Shown: positions 1 through 7,830 of the stretch, one piece after another
Position numbering within the stretch: position 1 is the stretch's first letter
Layout: each line of letters begins with the position of its first letter
Assembly: GCA_963707515.1 (NCBI GenBank)
Contig: CAVPQI010000003.1
Coordinates: 248,001 to 312,000, forward strand
Length of the DNA: 64,000 nucleotides
From: Sva-07 sp963707515
GTDB taxonomy: Bacteria > Actinomycetota > Acidimicrobiia > Acidimicrobiales > Ilumatobacteraceae
Reading direction: 5' to 3'
Notes under the pieces: generated by a model
What the model was told of the DNA's origin: nothing
The model's input: the letters and a program-made list of their open reading frames with translations, nothing else
Database searches by the model: none
Made by a program: the position numbers and the translations under genes

Positions 1-767
1 ATGATGATCACGACCCAGATCAAGGTGTAGACGACCGGGTTCTGCAGCGGCCACGCCGTCGGCTCGGGCGCACCCGCCGGGATGTTGCCGAACAGCTCGC
101 GCGCCGCCTGGGTGACGGTCGACACCGGGTTCCACTCGGCGACGGTCTTCAACGGCCCGGGGAGCTCCTCGGCGGGGACGAACGTGTTGGCGACGAACGT
201 CAGCGGGAAGATCACCATGAACGAGGCGTTGTTGATCACCTCGACGCTCGGCACGAGCAGGGCGATCCACGCCATGATCCACGAGATGGCGTAGGCGAAC
301 ACGAGCAACAGCACGAACCCGGCGACCGCGTCGAGCAGCGACGACCTGATCCGCCAACCGATCAACAGCCCGGTCAGGGCCATGATGATCAGTGACATCA
401 GGTTGTAGACGACGTCGCTGAGCGTGCGTCCGGCGAGGACCGCCGAGCGCGACATCGGCAGCGAGCGGAAGCGGTCGATGATCCCCTTCTGCATGTCCTC
501 GGCGATGCCCGTACCGGTGAACGTCGAGCCGAAGACCACCGTCTGGGCGAAGATCCCGGCGATCAGGAACTCGCGGTAGGCGTTGCCGTCGCCCGTTGCG
601 CCGGCACCGACACTGATCGCGTTGCCGAAGACGTAGCCGAACAGCAGCACGAACATGATCGGCGAGAGGAGCACGAACACCATCACCTCGGGCACGCGCA
701 CGATCTTGATGAGGTTGCGGCGAGCGATCACCGCGGTGTCGGCGGCAACCTGGGTGATGGCGGTCAT
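1..767 (-). CDS. ABC-2 type transporter permease (DrrB-like), 3' end cut by window edge
   Basis: An open frame runs from ATG at 767 to the left edge of the window, about 255 codons, with no stop. The protein has the layout of DrrB-type ABC-2 exporter permeases: a short cytosolic N-terminus, a first membrane segment near residues 35-52 (VFVLLSPIMFVLLFGYVFGN), a conserved middle containing the stretch GIIDRFRSLPMSRSAVLAGR, then several hydrophobic segments. The start codon overlaps the stop of the upstream ATPase gene (ATGA), so the two are translationally coupled and form one exporter. The substrate cannot be read from sequence; the family exports lipids, antibiotics or other hydrophobic compounds. 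Only the last membrane segment or so should be missing. Confidence 0.88.
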   Translation of the reverse strand, partial: MTAITQVAADTAVIARRNLIKIVRVPEVMVFVLLSPIMFVLLFGYVFGNAISVGAGATGDGNAYREFLIAGIFAQTVVFGSTFTGTGIAEDMQKGIIDRFRSLPMSRSAVLAGRTLSDVVYNLMSLIIMALTGLLIGWRIRSSLLDAVAGFVLLLVFAYAISWIMAWIALLVPSVEVINNASFMVIFPLTFVANTFVPAEELPGPLKTVAEWNPVSTVTQAARELFGNIPAGAPEPTAWPLQNPVVYTLIWVVII

Positions 768-1798
768 CGTCCGGCCTCCGATTCGTTGGGGGATTCGTCT
801 GCGCCGGGTCGTCGCGGTGCGGCGCCGTCGCCACTCCCATTGTCATTGCCCCCCAGCTCCTCGGCGCGGCGGCCGGTGAGCGTGAGGAACACGTCGTCGA
901 GGGTCGGACGGCGGAGTCCGACGTCGCCGACGGCGACCTGGGCGTCGTCGAGCTCGCGCAGGGCGTTCATCAACGTCGCCGCACCGCCGGTGATCGGGGC
1001 GAGCAGTTCACGGTTGTCGACGTCGACGTCGACCTCGCCGACCGCCAGCCGGGCCACGATCTGGCGAGCCATGTCGAGATGTTCGCTGTGGGCCACGGTC
1101 ACGGCGAGACGCTCGCCGCCGACCTGCGACTTCAACTGCTCCGACGTGCCGTGGGCGATCGCCTGGCCGTGGTCGATGACGACGATGTCGTCGGCGAGTT
1201 GATCTGCCTCTTCGAGGTACTGCGTGGTCAACAGCAGCGTCGAGCCCTTGGCGACGAGCTCGCGGATGATGCCCCACAGCTCGATCCGGCTGCGCGGGTC
1301 GAGGCCGGTCGTCGGCTCGTCGAGGAACAGCACCGGCGGTTCGGCGACCAACGCCCCGGCCAGGTCGAGCCGCCGGCGCATGCCACCGGAGTACGTCTTC
1401 ACCGGTCGGTCGGCGGCGTCGGCGAGGTCGAAGCGCTCGAGCAGTTGTCGTGCCCGGTCGCGGGAGGGCTGCTTGCCGAGCCGGTAGAGCCTGCCGATCA
1501 TGTCGAGGTTCTCGTAGCCGGTGAGCACCTCGTCGACGGCGGCGTACTGGCCGGACAGGCCGATGCGCCGGCGCACCTCGTTCGGCTGTGTCCGCAGATC
1601 GGCACCGGCGATCGTCGCGTTGCCGGCGTCGGGCTCGAGCAGAGTGGTCAGGATGGACACGGCGGTGGTCTTGCCGGCACCGTTGGGTCCGAGGAGCCCG
1701 AGAACGGTTCCCTCCTCCACCGACAGGTCGAGTCCGGCGAGTGCCGTGACTGCGCCGTAGCGCTTCACCAAGCCGGTGGCGCGGATCGCGTCGCTCAT
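764..1798 (-). CDS. ABC transporter ATP-binding protein, daunorubicin-resistance (DrrA) type
   Basis: 344-residue ATPase subunit that would energise the permease encoded immediately downstream. It contains Walker A (GPNGAGKTT), the signature YSGGMRRRLDLA, Walker B (VLFLDEPTTGLDP) and the switch region TTQYLEEAD. After the nucleotide-binding domain comes the extra ~100-residue C-terminal domain typical of DrrA proteins, ending in an acidic, Gly-rich tail. I chose ATG at 1798 because the protein then begins MSDAIRATGLVKRYG, as in the family; a GTG at 1819 would add seven residues. The gene is divergent from the PPOX gene at 1903. Confidence 0.9.
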   Translation of the reverse strand: MSDAIRATGLVKRYGAVTALAGLDLSVEEGTVLGLLGPNGAGKTTAVSILTTLLEPDAGNATIAGADLRTQPNEVRRRIGLSGQYAAVDEVLTGYENLDMIGRLYRLGKQPSRDRARQLLERFDLADAADRPVKTYSGGMRRRLDLAGALVAEPPVLFLDEPTTGLDPRSRIELWGIIRELVAKGSTLLLTTQYLEEADQLADDIVVIDHGQAIAHGTSEQLKSQVGGERLAVTVAHSEHLDMARQIVARLAVGEVDVDVDNRELLAPITGGAATLMNALRELDDAQVAVGDVGLRRPTLDDVFLTLTGRRAEELGGNDNGSGDGAAPRRPGADESPNESEAGR

Positions 1799-1902
1799 AT
1801 GGGGAGCGAATCTAACCACGGCCGCTCGCGCCGGAACGATGCGTATCCTGCGGGTGTCCGTAGCTCGCGCCGAGGGTACGGCGCCGACTCAGGGGGTTCG
1901 GG

Positions 1903-2340
1903 ATGACCGACACGAAGATGTCCGAGACAGAGCGCGAGGAGTTTCTCGCCGGCCTGCACGTGGGGGTGCTCGGGGTCGAACGTGCCGACGGCGCGCCGCT
2001 GGCGGTGCCCGTCTGGTACTCGTACGAGCCCGGCGGCGAGGTCGTCGTGCTGACGAGTCGCTCGTCGATCAAGGGCACGCTGCTCGCCGCTGCCGGCCGG
2101 GCGTCGCTGGTCGCCCAGCAAGAGGACCCGCCGTACAAGTACGTGTCGGTCGAGGGTCCCGTCGAGCTCGACGACCTCGGTGGCGACGCCCACGACGAGC
2201 TCGAGTCGATGGCGATCCGCTATCTCGGCGAGGAGATGGGCCGCGGGTACGCGGCGGCCAACCCCGGCGGTGACAACACACGGGTCCGGCTGCGCCCGCA
2301 ACGCTGGTTCACGGTCGACTACGGCAAGACGATGGGCTGA
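1903..2340 (+). CDS. PPOX-class (pyridoxamine 5'-phosphate oxidase fold) F420/FMN-binding protein
   Basis: 145-residue protein with the split beta-barrel pattern of PPOX proteins: an N-terminal strand pair (LHVGVLGVERADGAPLAVPV), a W-Y-S-Y core, the SSIKGTLLAAAGRASLVAQQ segment, and a closing R-P-Q-R-W-F strand. Actinobacterial members bind flavin or F420 and act as oxidoreductases, biliverdin reductases or detoxifiers; the substrate is not predictable here. It is followed after 10 bp by an SRPBCC protein, probably in one transcript. Confidence 0.8.
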   Translation: MTDTKMSETEREEFLAGLHVGVLGVERADGAPLAVPVWYSYEPGGEVVVLTSRSSIKGTLLAAAGRASLVAQQEDPPYKYVSVEGPVELDDLGGDAHDELESMAIRYLGEEMGRGYAAANPGGDNTRVRLRPQRWFTVDYGKTMG

Positions 2341-2350
2341 GGAGGCCGAG

Positions 2351-2902
2351 ATGAGCGACACCGACGACCAGCCGGCCGGCCAGTCCGACGGGAGCGCGAC
2401 GAGCGACGCGGCGGCGACCCGCCGGATCGAGGTCGACCGGATGATCGCCGCCGATGCGATGGCGATCTTCGATGTCCTGCGCAGTCCCAACGGTCACGTG
2501 CAGATCGACGCCTCGGGGATGCTGATGTCCGCCGAGGGCGATCCGGCGACCGCTCCCGGTGACCGGTTCCTCGTCCACATGGACCGCGACTCGCTGCGCG
2601 ACTTCGATCTCGGTGAGTACGACGTGACGGTGGTGATCACCGAGTTCGAACCCGGCCGCGAGATCGCCTGGACGATCGACGGGCAGATGCAGCCGCCCAT
2701 CGGCCACGTCTACGGGTACCGGTTGGAGGAGGTCGACGGCGGCACGCGCGTCGTCTCCTACTACGACTGGTCGAACATCCACGAGCAGTACGAGCCGCTC
2801 GCCGACACCATCTTCCCGGTGATCTCCGAGACCAACCTGCGCGCCACCCTCGGCATCCTCGCCCGCACCGTCGCCCCCGGCCGCGGCCGCCCCGACGCCT
2901 GA
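2351..2902 (+). CDS. SRPBCC-family ligand-binding protein (polyketide cyclase/START fold)
   Basis: 183-residue protein. After a polar N-terminus of about 30 residues it shows the SRPBCC layout: RIEVDRMIAADAMAIFDVLR (first strand and helix), a central sheet with EFEPGREIAWTIDGQ, the strand VYGYRLEEVDGGTRVVSYYD and a long C-terminal helix. Such proteins bind hydrophobic ligands in a helix-grip cavity; here no function is assigned. The start at 2351 has GGAGG 5 bases upstream. The reading frame is open further upstream, but that part overlaps the PPOX gene and is unlikely to be translated. Confidence 0.72.
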   Translation: MSDTDDQPAGQSDGSATSDAAATRRIEVDRMIAADAMAIFDVLRSPNGHVQIDASGMLMSAEGDPATAPGDRFLVHMDRDSLRDFDLGEYDVTVVITEFEPGREIAWTIDGQMQPPIGHVYGYRLEEVDGGTRVVSYYDWSNIHEQYEPLADTIFPVISETNLRATLGILARTVAPGRGRPDA

Positions 2903-2932
2903 GCAGCGCCCGGCGACGGTCTGCCCGGAGCG

Positions 2933-4456
2933 TCAGGTGCCGCAGAACGTGCGGTAGGTGTCGGTGAACTCCCGCGGTGCCGGCTCGCCGTAGCGATCGC
3001 TGCCGGGAATGCCCGGACTGCCTGGGCTGCCCGGACTGCCATGAGCGCTCGGGCCGTCGTCGAACGGGCGGCGCACGGCGTCGAGCAGCGATTCGAACGG
3101 CGCGAGGTCACCGGCCGTCGCCGCCGCCAGCGCCTCCTCGACGAGGTGGTTGCGCGGCACGACCCGCGGGTTGCGCCGATCGAGCTCGTCGGCGTCGACC
3201 TGCACGAGCGGCAGCCACCGCTGCGTCCACGTGTCGAACGGCGCTGGATCGTCGAACCAGCGATGCGCCGCCTCGACGTCGCCGCGCACGACGGCCGACA
3301 GCGCTCGCAACGTCGCCGTGTAATCGGCGTGCTGGTCCTCCATCACCGTCAGCAGATCGCCGACCAACTCGGCCGCACCGTGCTCGGCAGGGTCGATGCC
3401 GAGCTTGGCGCACATGCCGGCCAGCCACGCGTCCTGGAAGCGTTGCGGGAACCGCTCGAGGCGCTCGGTGGCGAGGGCGACGGCGGCGTCCTGGTCGTCG
3501 GCGAACAGCGGCAGCAACGCCTCGGCGAGGCGGGCCAGGTTCCAGGCGGCGATCGCCGGCTGGTTGCCGTACGCGTACCGGCCGCCGTGATCGATCGAGC
3601 TGAAGACCGTCGCCGGGTCGTACGTCTCCATGAACGCGCACGGTCCGTAGTCGATGGTCTCACCGGAGATCGTGACGTTGTCCGTGTTCATCACGCCGTG
3701 GATGAATCCGACGAGCATCCACTGCGCGACGAGGCTCGACTGGACCTCGACGACATGGTCGAAGAGGGCGACGACCGGGTGTGGTGCGTCGGCAGCGTCG
3801 GGCACGTGGCGGGCGATGGCGTGGTCGACGACGCGCCCGAGCAGCTGGCGGTCGCCGGTCGCCGCGGCGTACTGGAACGTGCCGACGCGCAGGTGGCTGG
3901 CGGCGACGCGGGTGAGCACGGCCCCGGGCACCTCGACGGCGCGGCCGTCGACCTCGCGCACGATCGACTCGCCGGTGGTGGCAACGGCCAGGGCGCGGGT
4001 GGTCGGGATCCCGAGAGCGAACATCGCCTCACCCATCAGCAGCTCGCGCAGCATCGGTCCGAGCGCCACGCGGCCGTCGCCCCCACGGGCGAACGGTGTG
4101 CGTCCGGACCCTTTGAGATGGACGTCGCGCCGACGGCCCTCGGGGTCGGTCAACTCGCCGAGGAGGAGGGCGCGGCCGTCGCCGAGGCGCGGTGAGTAGC
4201 CACCGAACTGATGGCCGGCGTACGCCTGGGCGACCGGTCGGGCGCCTGCGGGTACGGCACTGCCGGCGAAGACGGCGGCGGCGTCGTCGCCACGGAGGGT
4301 GTCGACATCGAGACCGAGATCGCCGGCGAGCGACTCGTTGAGGATCACCAGGCGTGGTGCACTGACGGTCTGCGGTGGGCGTTCGACCGCCAGCTCCGGG
4401 AGCTGGCGAGCGAACTGGTCGTCGAGGTCGAGCACGGGCACCGTGGTGACATCCAC
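2933..4456 (-). CDS. selO: Protein adenylyltransferase SelO (YdiU family)
   Basis: 507-residue pseudokinase-fold enzyme that transfers AMP from ATP to Ser/Thr/Tyr of target proteins (known for SelO; redox-linked). Family signatures are clear: YAGHQFGGYSPRLGDGRALL near residue 80, HLKGSGRTPFARGGDGR near 115, and the metal-binding region GFIHGVMNTDNVTISGETID near 230. The C-terminus ends TYRTFCGT, placing a Cys at the antepenultimate position, the site of selenocysteine in animal SelO proteins. Length matches the family. It is convergent with the SRPBCC gene and divergent from the FAH gene. Confidence 0.93.
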   Translation of the reverse strand: MDVTTVPVLDLDDQFARQLPELAVERPPQTVSAPRLVILNESLAGDLGLDVDTLRGDDAAAVFAGSAVPAGARPVAQAYAGHQFGGYSPRLGDGRALLLGELTDPEGRRRDVHLKGSGRTPFARGGDGRVALGPMLRELLMGEAMFALGIPTTRALAVATTGESIVREVDGRAVEVPGAVLTRVAASHLRVGTFQYAAATGDRQLLGRVVDHAIARHVPDAADAPHPVVALFDHVVEVQSSLVAQWMLVGFIHGVMNTDNVTISGETIDYGPCAFMETYDPATVFSSIDHGGRYAYGNQPAIAAWNLARLAEALLPLFADDQDAAVALATERLERFPQRFQDAWLAGMCAKLGIDPAEHGAAELVGDLLTVMEDQHADYTATLRALSAVVRGDVEAAHRWFDDPAPFDTWTQRWLPLVQVDADELDRRNPRVVPRNHLVEEALAAATAGDLAPFESLLDAVRRPFDDGPSAHGSPGSPGSPGIPGSDRYGEPAPREFTDTYRTFCGT

Positions 4457-4525
4457 ATCGTCAGGCTAACGAGAGCGCCCGGCAGCGTGCGGCGGCCGGC
4501 GGCCCCGACTGGCAGGATCGGGGCC

Positions 4526-5452
4526 ATGGGGTTCCGTCTCGCCAATGTCGCCGGTCGAGCTGCACTCGTCGTCGGCGACCACGACGCCGCTCGCTACATC
4601 GACGTGGCCGAGCTCAGCGGTGGCACGCTCGGCCCGGACCCGATGACCGTGATCGCCGATCCACGCGCCGCCACCGAACTCAACCGGCTTGCCGAGCTGG
4701 CGGCGGATTCGGGAAGCGGCCGGCAGCTCCTGTCGTCCGGTGGCGTGTCGGCGACGGGCGCACCCGACCGCGCCGATCTCGGTCCGCCCGTGCCGCGACC
4801 ACAGAAGGTCTTCGGCGTCGGGCTCAACTACCACGACCACGCGACCGAGGGCGGCGTCGTCGCCCCGGATGTGCCGCTCGTGTTCACCAAGTTCCCCTCC
4901 TGCATCGTCGGCCCGCACGCCGTCGTCGAGCTGCGCGGCGATCGCTGCGACTACGAGGGTGAACTGGTCGTCGTGATCGGTCCGGGCGGCAAGGACATCG
5001 CCCGTTCCGACGCCTGGGAGCACGTGTTCGGGCTGACGGTCGGCCAGGACGTGTCCGACCGCCGCGTCCAGCGTTCGTCGAACCCGCCGCACTTCGATCT
5101 CGGCAAGTCGTTCGACACGTTCGGGCCGACCGGACCGCTGCTCGTCTCGGTCGACGAGCTCGCCGACCGCGATCGACTGCGGATCGTCACCGAGGTCAAC
5201 GGCGAGGTCCGTCAGGACGGGGTCACGGCGGACATGATCTTCGACGTGCCGACACTCGTCAGCTACCTCTCGCACATCACCACGCTCGTGCCCGGCGACC
5301 TGATCTTCACCGGCACACCGGCCGGGGTCGGGTTCGCCCAGGGTCGCTACCTCGACGACGGCGACGTCGTCACGACCACCATCGAAGGGATCGGCACCAT
5401 GATCAACCGCTGCGTGCGCGTCAGTGACTTCCCCGGGATCGACGGGCGATGA
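4526..5452 (+). CDS. Fumarylacetoacetate hydrolase (FAH) family protein
   Basis: 308-residue FAH-fold protein, a group that hydrolyses or isomerises 2-oxo acids in aromatic and sugar acid degradation. Seen here: VFGVGLNYHDHATEGG, the metal-binding E-x-E motif in CDYEGELVVVIG, the catalytic loop GLTVGQDVSDRRVQ, LGKSFDTFGPTGP, and the closing DLIFTGTPAGVGFAQG. The short N-terminal domain and the TPAGVG motif fit the 2-hydroxyhepta-dienedioate isomerase/ureidoglycolate lyase-like branch. Its stop overlaps the next start (ATGA at 5449), so it is coupled to a carboxymuconolactone-decarboxylase-like protein. An aromatic-degradation role is plausible but unproven. Confidence 0.88.
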   Translation: MGFRLANVAGRAALVVGDHDAARYIDVAELSGGTLGPDPMTVIADPRAATELNRLAELAADSGSGRQLLSSGGVSATGAPDRADLGPPVPRPQKVFGVGLNYHDHATEGGVVAPDVPLVFTKFPSCIVGPHAVVELRGDRCDYEGELVVVIGPGGKDIARSDAWEHVFGLTVGQDVSDRRVQRSSNPPHFDLGKSFDTFGPTGPLLVSVDELADRDRLRIVTEVNGEVRQDGVTADMIFDVPTLVSYLSHITTLVPGDLIFTGTPAGVGFAQGRYLDDGDVVTTTIEGIGTMINRCVRVSDFPGIDGR

Positions 5453-6015
5453 GCCCCCGCCCGGACCGAGCTCGGATCCAGCCGATCGAGGCGGACGACG
5501 TCGATGGCGAGCTGGCCGAGATCCTCGCCGGTTCGCTCACACGCGACGGTCGACCGCTGAACATCTTTGGCGTCCTCGGCCGCCACCCGAAGCTGCTCAA
5601 GCGGTTCAACCTGCTCGGCGGCTTCCTGCTCAACAAGGGCCTGCTCCCCGAGCGGGAACGGGAGTTGGTGATCCTGCGCGTCGGTTGGAACGCCCAGGCG
5701 AAGTACGAGTTCGGTCAGCACACGGTGATCGGGCGCCGTTCGGGCATCACCGACGACGAGATCGTGGCGGTGACGAAGGATCCCGGCGCCCACCCGTGGA
5801 GCGACGACGACCTCGCCCTGTTGGCGTTGGCCGACGAGTTGTGCGACGACGACTGCGTCAGCGACGCCACGTGGCACGCACTGGCCTCGCGCTGGTCGGA
5901 TGCCGAGCTCGTCGAACTGCTCGTCGTCGCCGGCTTCTACCGGCTGGTGTCCGGCTTCCTCAACAGCACCGGCGTCGAACTCGACGACGGCGTGCCCGGG
6001 TTCCCCGACGCCTGA
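5449..6015 (+). CDS. Carboxymuconolactone decarboxylase (CMD/AhpD-like) family protein
   Basis: 188-residue all-helical CMD-domain protein. The core RERELVILRVGWNAQAKYEFGQHTVIGRRSG matches the conserved helix pair (shown in part here; residues ~72-100). No AhpD-type CxxC is present; Cys pairs occur only in the loop DELCDDDCVSD, so peroxidase activity is not supported. Translational overlap with the FAH-family gene suggests they act in one catabolic step series. The exact substrate is unknown. Confidence 0.82.
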   Translation: MSPRPDRARIQPIEADDVDGELAEILAGSLTRDGRPLNIFGVLGRHPKLLKRFNLLGGFLLNKGLLPERERELVILRVGWNAQAKYEFGQHTVIGRRSGITDDEIVAVTKDPGAHPWSDDDLALLALADELCDDDCVSDATWHALASRWSDAELVELLVVAGFYRLVSGFLNSTGVELDDGVPGFPDA

Positions 6016-6037
6016 ACGCCGGGGTGACCCGGCTCGC

Positions 6038-6912
6038 TCAGGACTGGACGGCCAACTGCAGGCCGTCGCCGTTCTCCGTCGTCATCAGCATCGTGTCGCC
6101 GTGGATGGCGTAGTCGACGGTGCCGCTGAGGGTCTGCAGCACGCTCGTCTCCAGTGCCATCACGTCCTCGGGGCATGCCATGCGGGTGGTGGCGATCGGC
6201 CCGAACGTCAACGTCGTCTCGGTGACCTCGACGGTGCCCGACCCGGTGTTGCATCCGGCATCGACGGCGACGTTGCCGTCGGTGATGGTGATCGTCGCCT
6301 TCGGGTCGGCGGGCACGGACGAGACGCCCTGGTTGGCGACCGTGCCGGTGACCTCCCAGGTCGTTCCTTCGATCGGGGCGTCGGCGATCTCGGCGAACGA
6401 GATGACGACACCGTCGCCCTCGAGCGTCATCGCGTCCCCGAGTAGGCGATCTTCGGCAGGCCCATGAGGAATTCACCGAGCCAGGTGTCCTGGTCCATCA
6501 GCGCCTGATCGCAGGCCATCTGGGTCGAGGCGATCTGGTCGACCATCAATGCGTTCTCGTCGAACTGGTAGCCGCCGAAGAGGGTGTTGCAGCCGGCCTT
6601 GGCCGAGATCGATTCGGCCTCGAACAGCAGGCCGATCGTCGTGCCCTCGACGAGGTCGTACCCGGTGACCGAGGTCGATTCGAACGCCCGGTTGCTGAGC
6701 TCCTCCTGGGTGGGCACGAGCGACGGGCTCTCGTCGTCGTCGGGCGTGGTACCGGCAGAGCTCCCGCCGTCGTCGCTGCCACAGGCGGCCAGGGCGAACG
6801 CCGCCACCGCAACGACACCGATGACCCTGCGGGCGGTCCGACGCGGGCTGCGGCGGGAGTGGATGGGCGAGTTCGAGCGCCGGTTGATGAGCGAATCCAT
6901 GGGCGAGTTCAT
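6038..6912 (-). CDS. Two-META-domain lipoprotein, split by a frameshift at ~6436
   Basis: The upstream part (6427-6912) has a lipoprotein signal peptide with lipobox FALAAC, then a first META (HslJ-like) domain with AGCNTLFGGYQ and the STQMAC repeat motif. It ends abruptly after GLPKIAYSG. The downstream part (6038-6430) continues at once with MTLEGDGVVISF and a second META domain (DAGCNTGSGTVEV, TTRMACPED). Adding one base to the four-C run at 6436-6439 (top strand) joins them as AYSGDAMTLEGDG, so one ~291-residue gene lost one base. The ATG of the second part overlaps the TGA (ATGA), so independent translation cannot be excluded. META proteins are envelope-associated; function unknown. SD GAGGAG lies upstream of 6912. 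Confidence 0.82.
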
Positions 6913-6982
6913 GATGATGTGACGCTCCTCAGGCGAAGGTGGTTCCGTGCCGACGACTCCCAGGTTCGACGGTGCGTGGGCA

Positions 6983-7696
6983 TCATGACACGGCGACCAG
7001 GCAGCCGATGCGCATCATCTGATCGACGCCGGCGCGCAGTTCGGCGTCGCTGATCCGCGCCGATCCACCGTCGTCACCGAGCAGGTCGCTGACGGTCATG
7101 ATCGCCAACGCCTCGACGCCCTTCACGGCGGCGATGGCGTACATCATCGCCGCTTCCATCTCGACGCCGAGGTGGCCGAGCCGGTTCCAACTGGCGAACG
7201 CGGTGGTGTCCGGGTCGTAGAACAGCCCCGATGTGACGACGCCACCGACGTGCACCTCGCCGCCCTGCTCGCGGGCGATCCGCGCTGCGGTCTCGGCGAG
7301 CGTGAACGTGGCGGTCGGCGCGTACCCGGCGATGCCGGCGTAACGCAGCGGCGTCTGATCGTCGGCGGTCGCCGAGACGGCGATGACGGTCGACCCCATC
7401 GCCGCCCGACCACCGAGACCGCCGCAGGTGCCGACGCGGACGAGTCGGGTCACGCCGAGCTGGATCAGTTCCTCGAACACGATGCCGGCGCTCGGGCAGC
7501 CCATGCCCGTTGCCTGCACGCTGATCGGTTGGCCCTCGAAGGTGCCCGTGTAGCCGAGCATGCCGCGCTCGGTGTTGACCTGGCGGAACCCCGCGTCGAA
7601 GAACGTCTCGGCGATGTAGGTGGCGCGGACGGGGTCGCCCGGACACAACACGTTGGGCGCGTAGTCGCCCGGCTCGGCTCGCAGGTGGATCGGCAT
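6983..7696 (-). CDS. Purine nucleoside phosphorylase, DeoD type
   Basis: 237-residue PNP/UDP-phosphorylase fold enzyme that cleaves purine (or uridine-type) nucleosides with phosphate. Visible motifs: the phosphate-binding LCPGDPVRATYIAE near residue 18, the ribose/phosphate site SVQATGMGCPSAGIVFEEL, RVGTCGGLG, and the base/ribose site GVEMEAAMMYAIAA, then LAIMTVSDLLG. Length is typical of the hexameric DeoD class. ATG at 7696 gives the usual MPIHLRAEPGDYAPNVL start. It lies downstream of the HNH gene on the same strand but 134 bp away, so probably has its own promoter. Confidence 0.9.
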   Translation of the reverse strand: MPIHLRAEPGDYAPNVLCPGDPVRATYIAETFFDAGFRQVNTERGMLGYTGTFEGQPISVQATGMGCPSAGIVFEELIQLGVTRLVRVGTCGGLGGRAAMGSTVIAVSATADDQTPLRYAGIAGYAPTATFTLAETAARIAREQGGEVHVGGVVTSGLFYDPDTTAFASWNRLGHLGVEMEAAMMYAIAAVKGVEALAIMTVSDLLGDDGGSARISDAELRAGVDQMMRIGCLVAVS

Positions 7697-7772
7697 TGCC
7701 GTGAGCGTAGGCGCCGCCGACGTTTGTCGGTCCACCGGCTCGGACCGTGCTGGTGCGTGCGCGGGCCGCGCG

Positions 7773-7800
7773 CCGGACCGTACCGGACCGCACCGGACGG
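7773..7800. repeat. 10-bp tandem repeat in the PNP-HNH gap
   Basis: The 134-bp gap 7697-7830 holds no gene. Within it the decamer CCGGACCGTA is repeated as CCGGACCGCA and the partial CCGGACGG, directly adjacent. No clear promoter or terminator was recognised in the gap. Confidence 0.6.
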
Positions 7801-7830
7801 CGCTCGGCCTGCGCTGGGACATGGTGGTGC

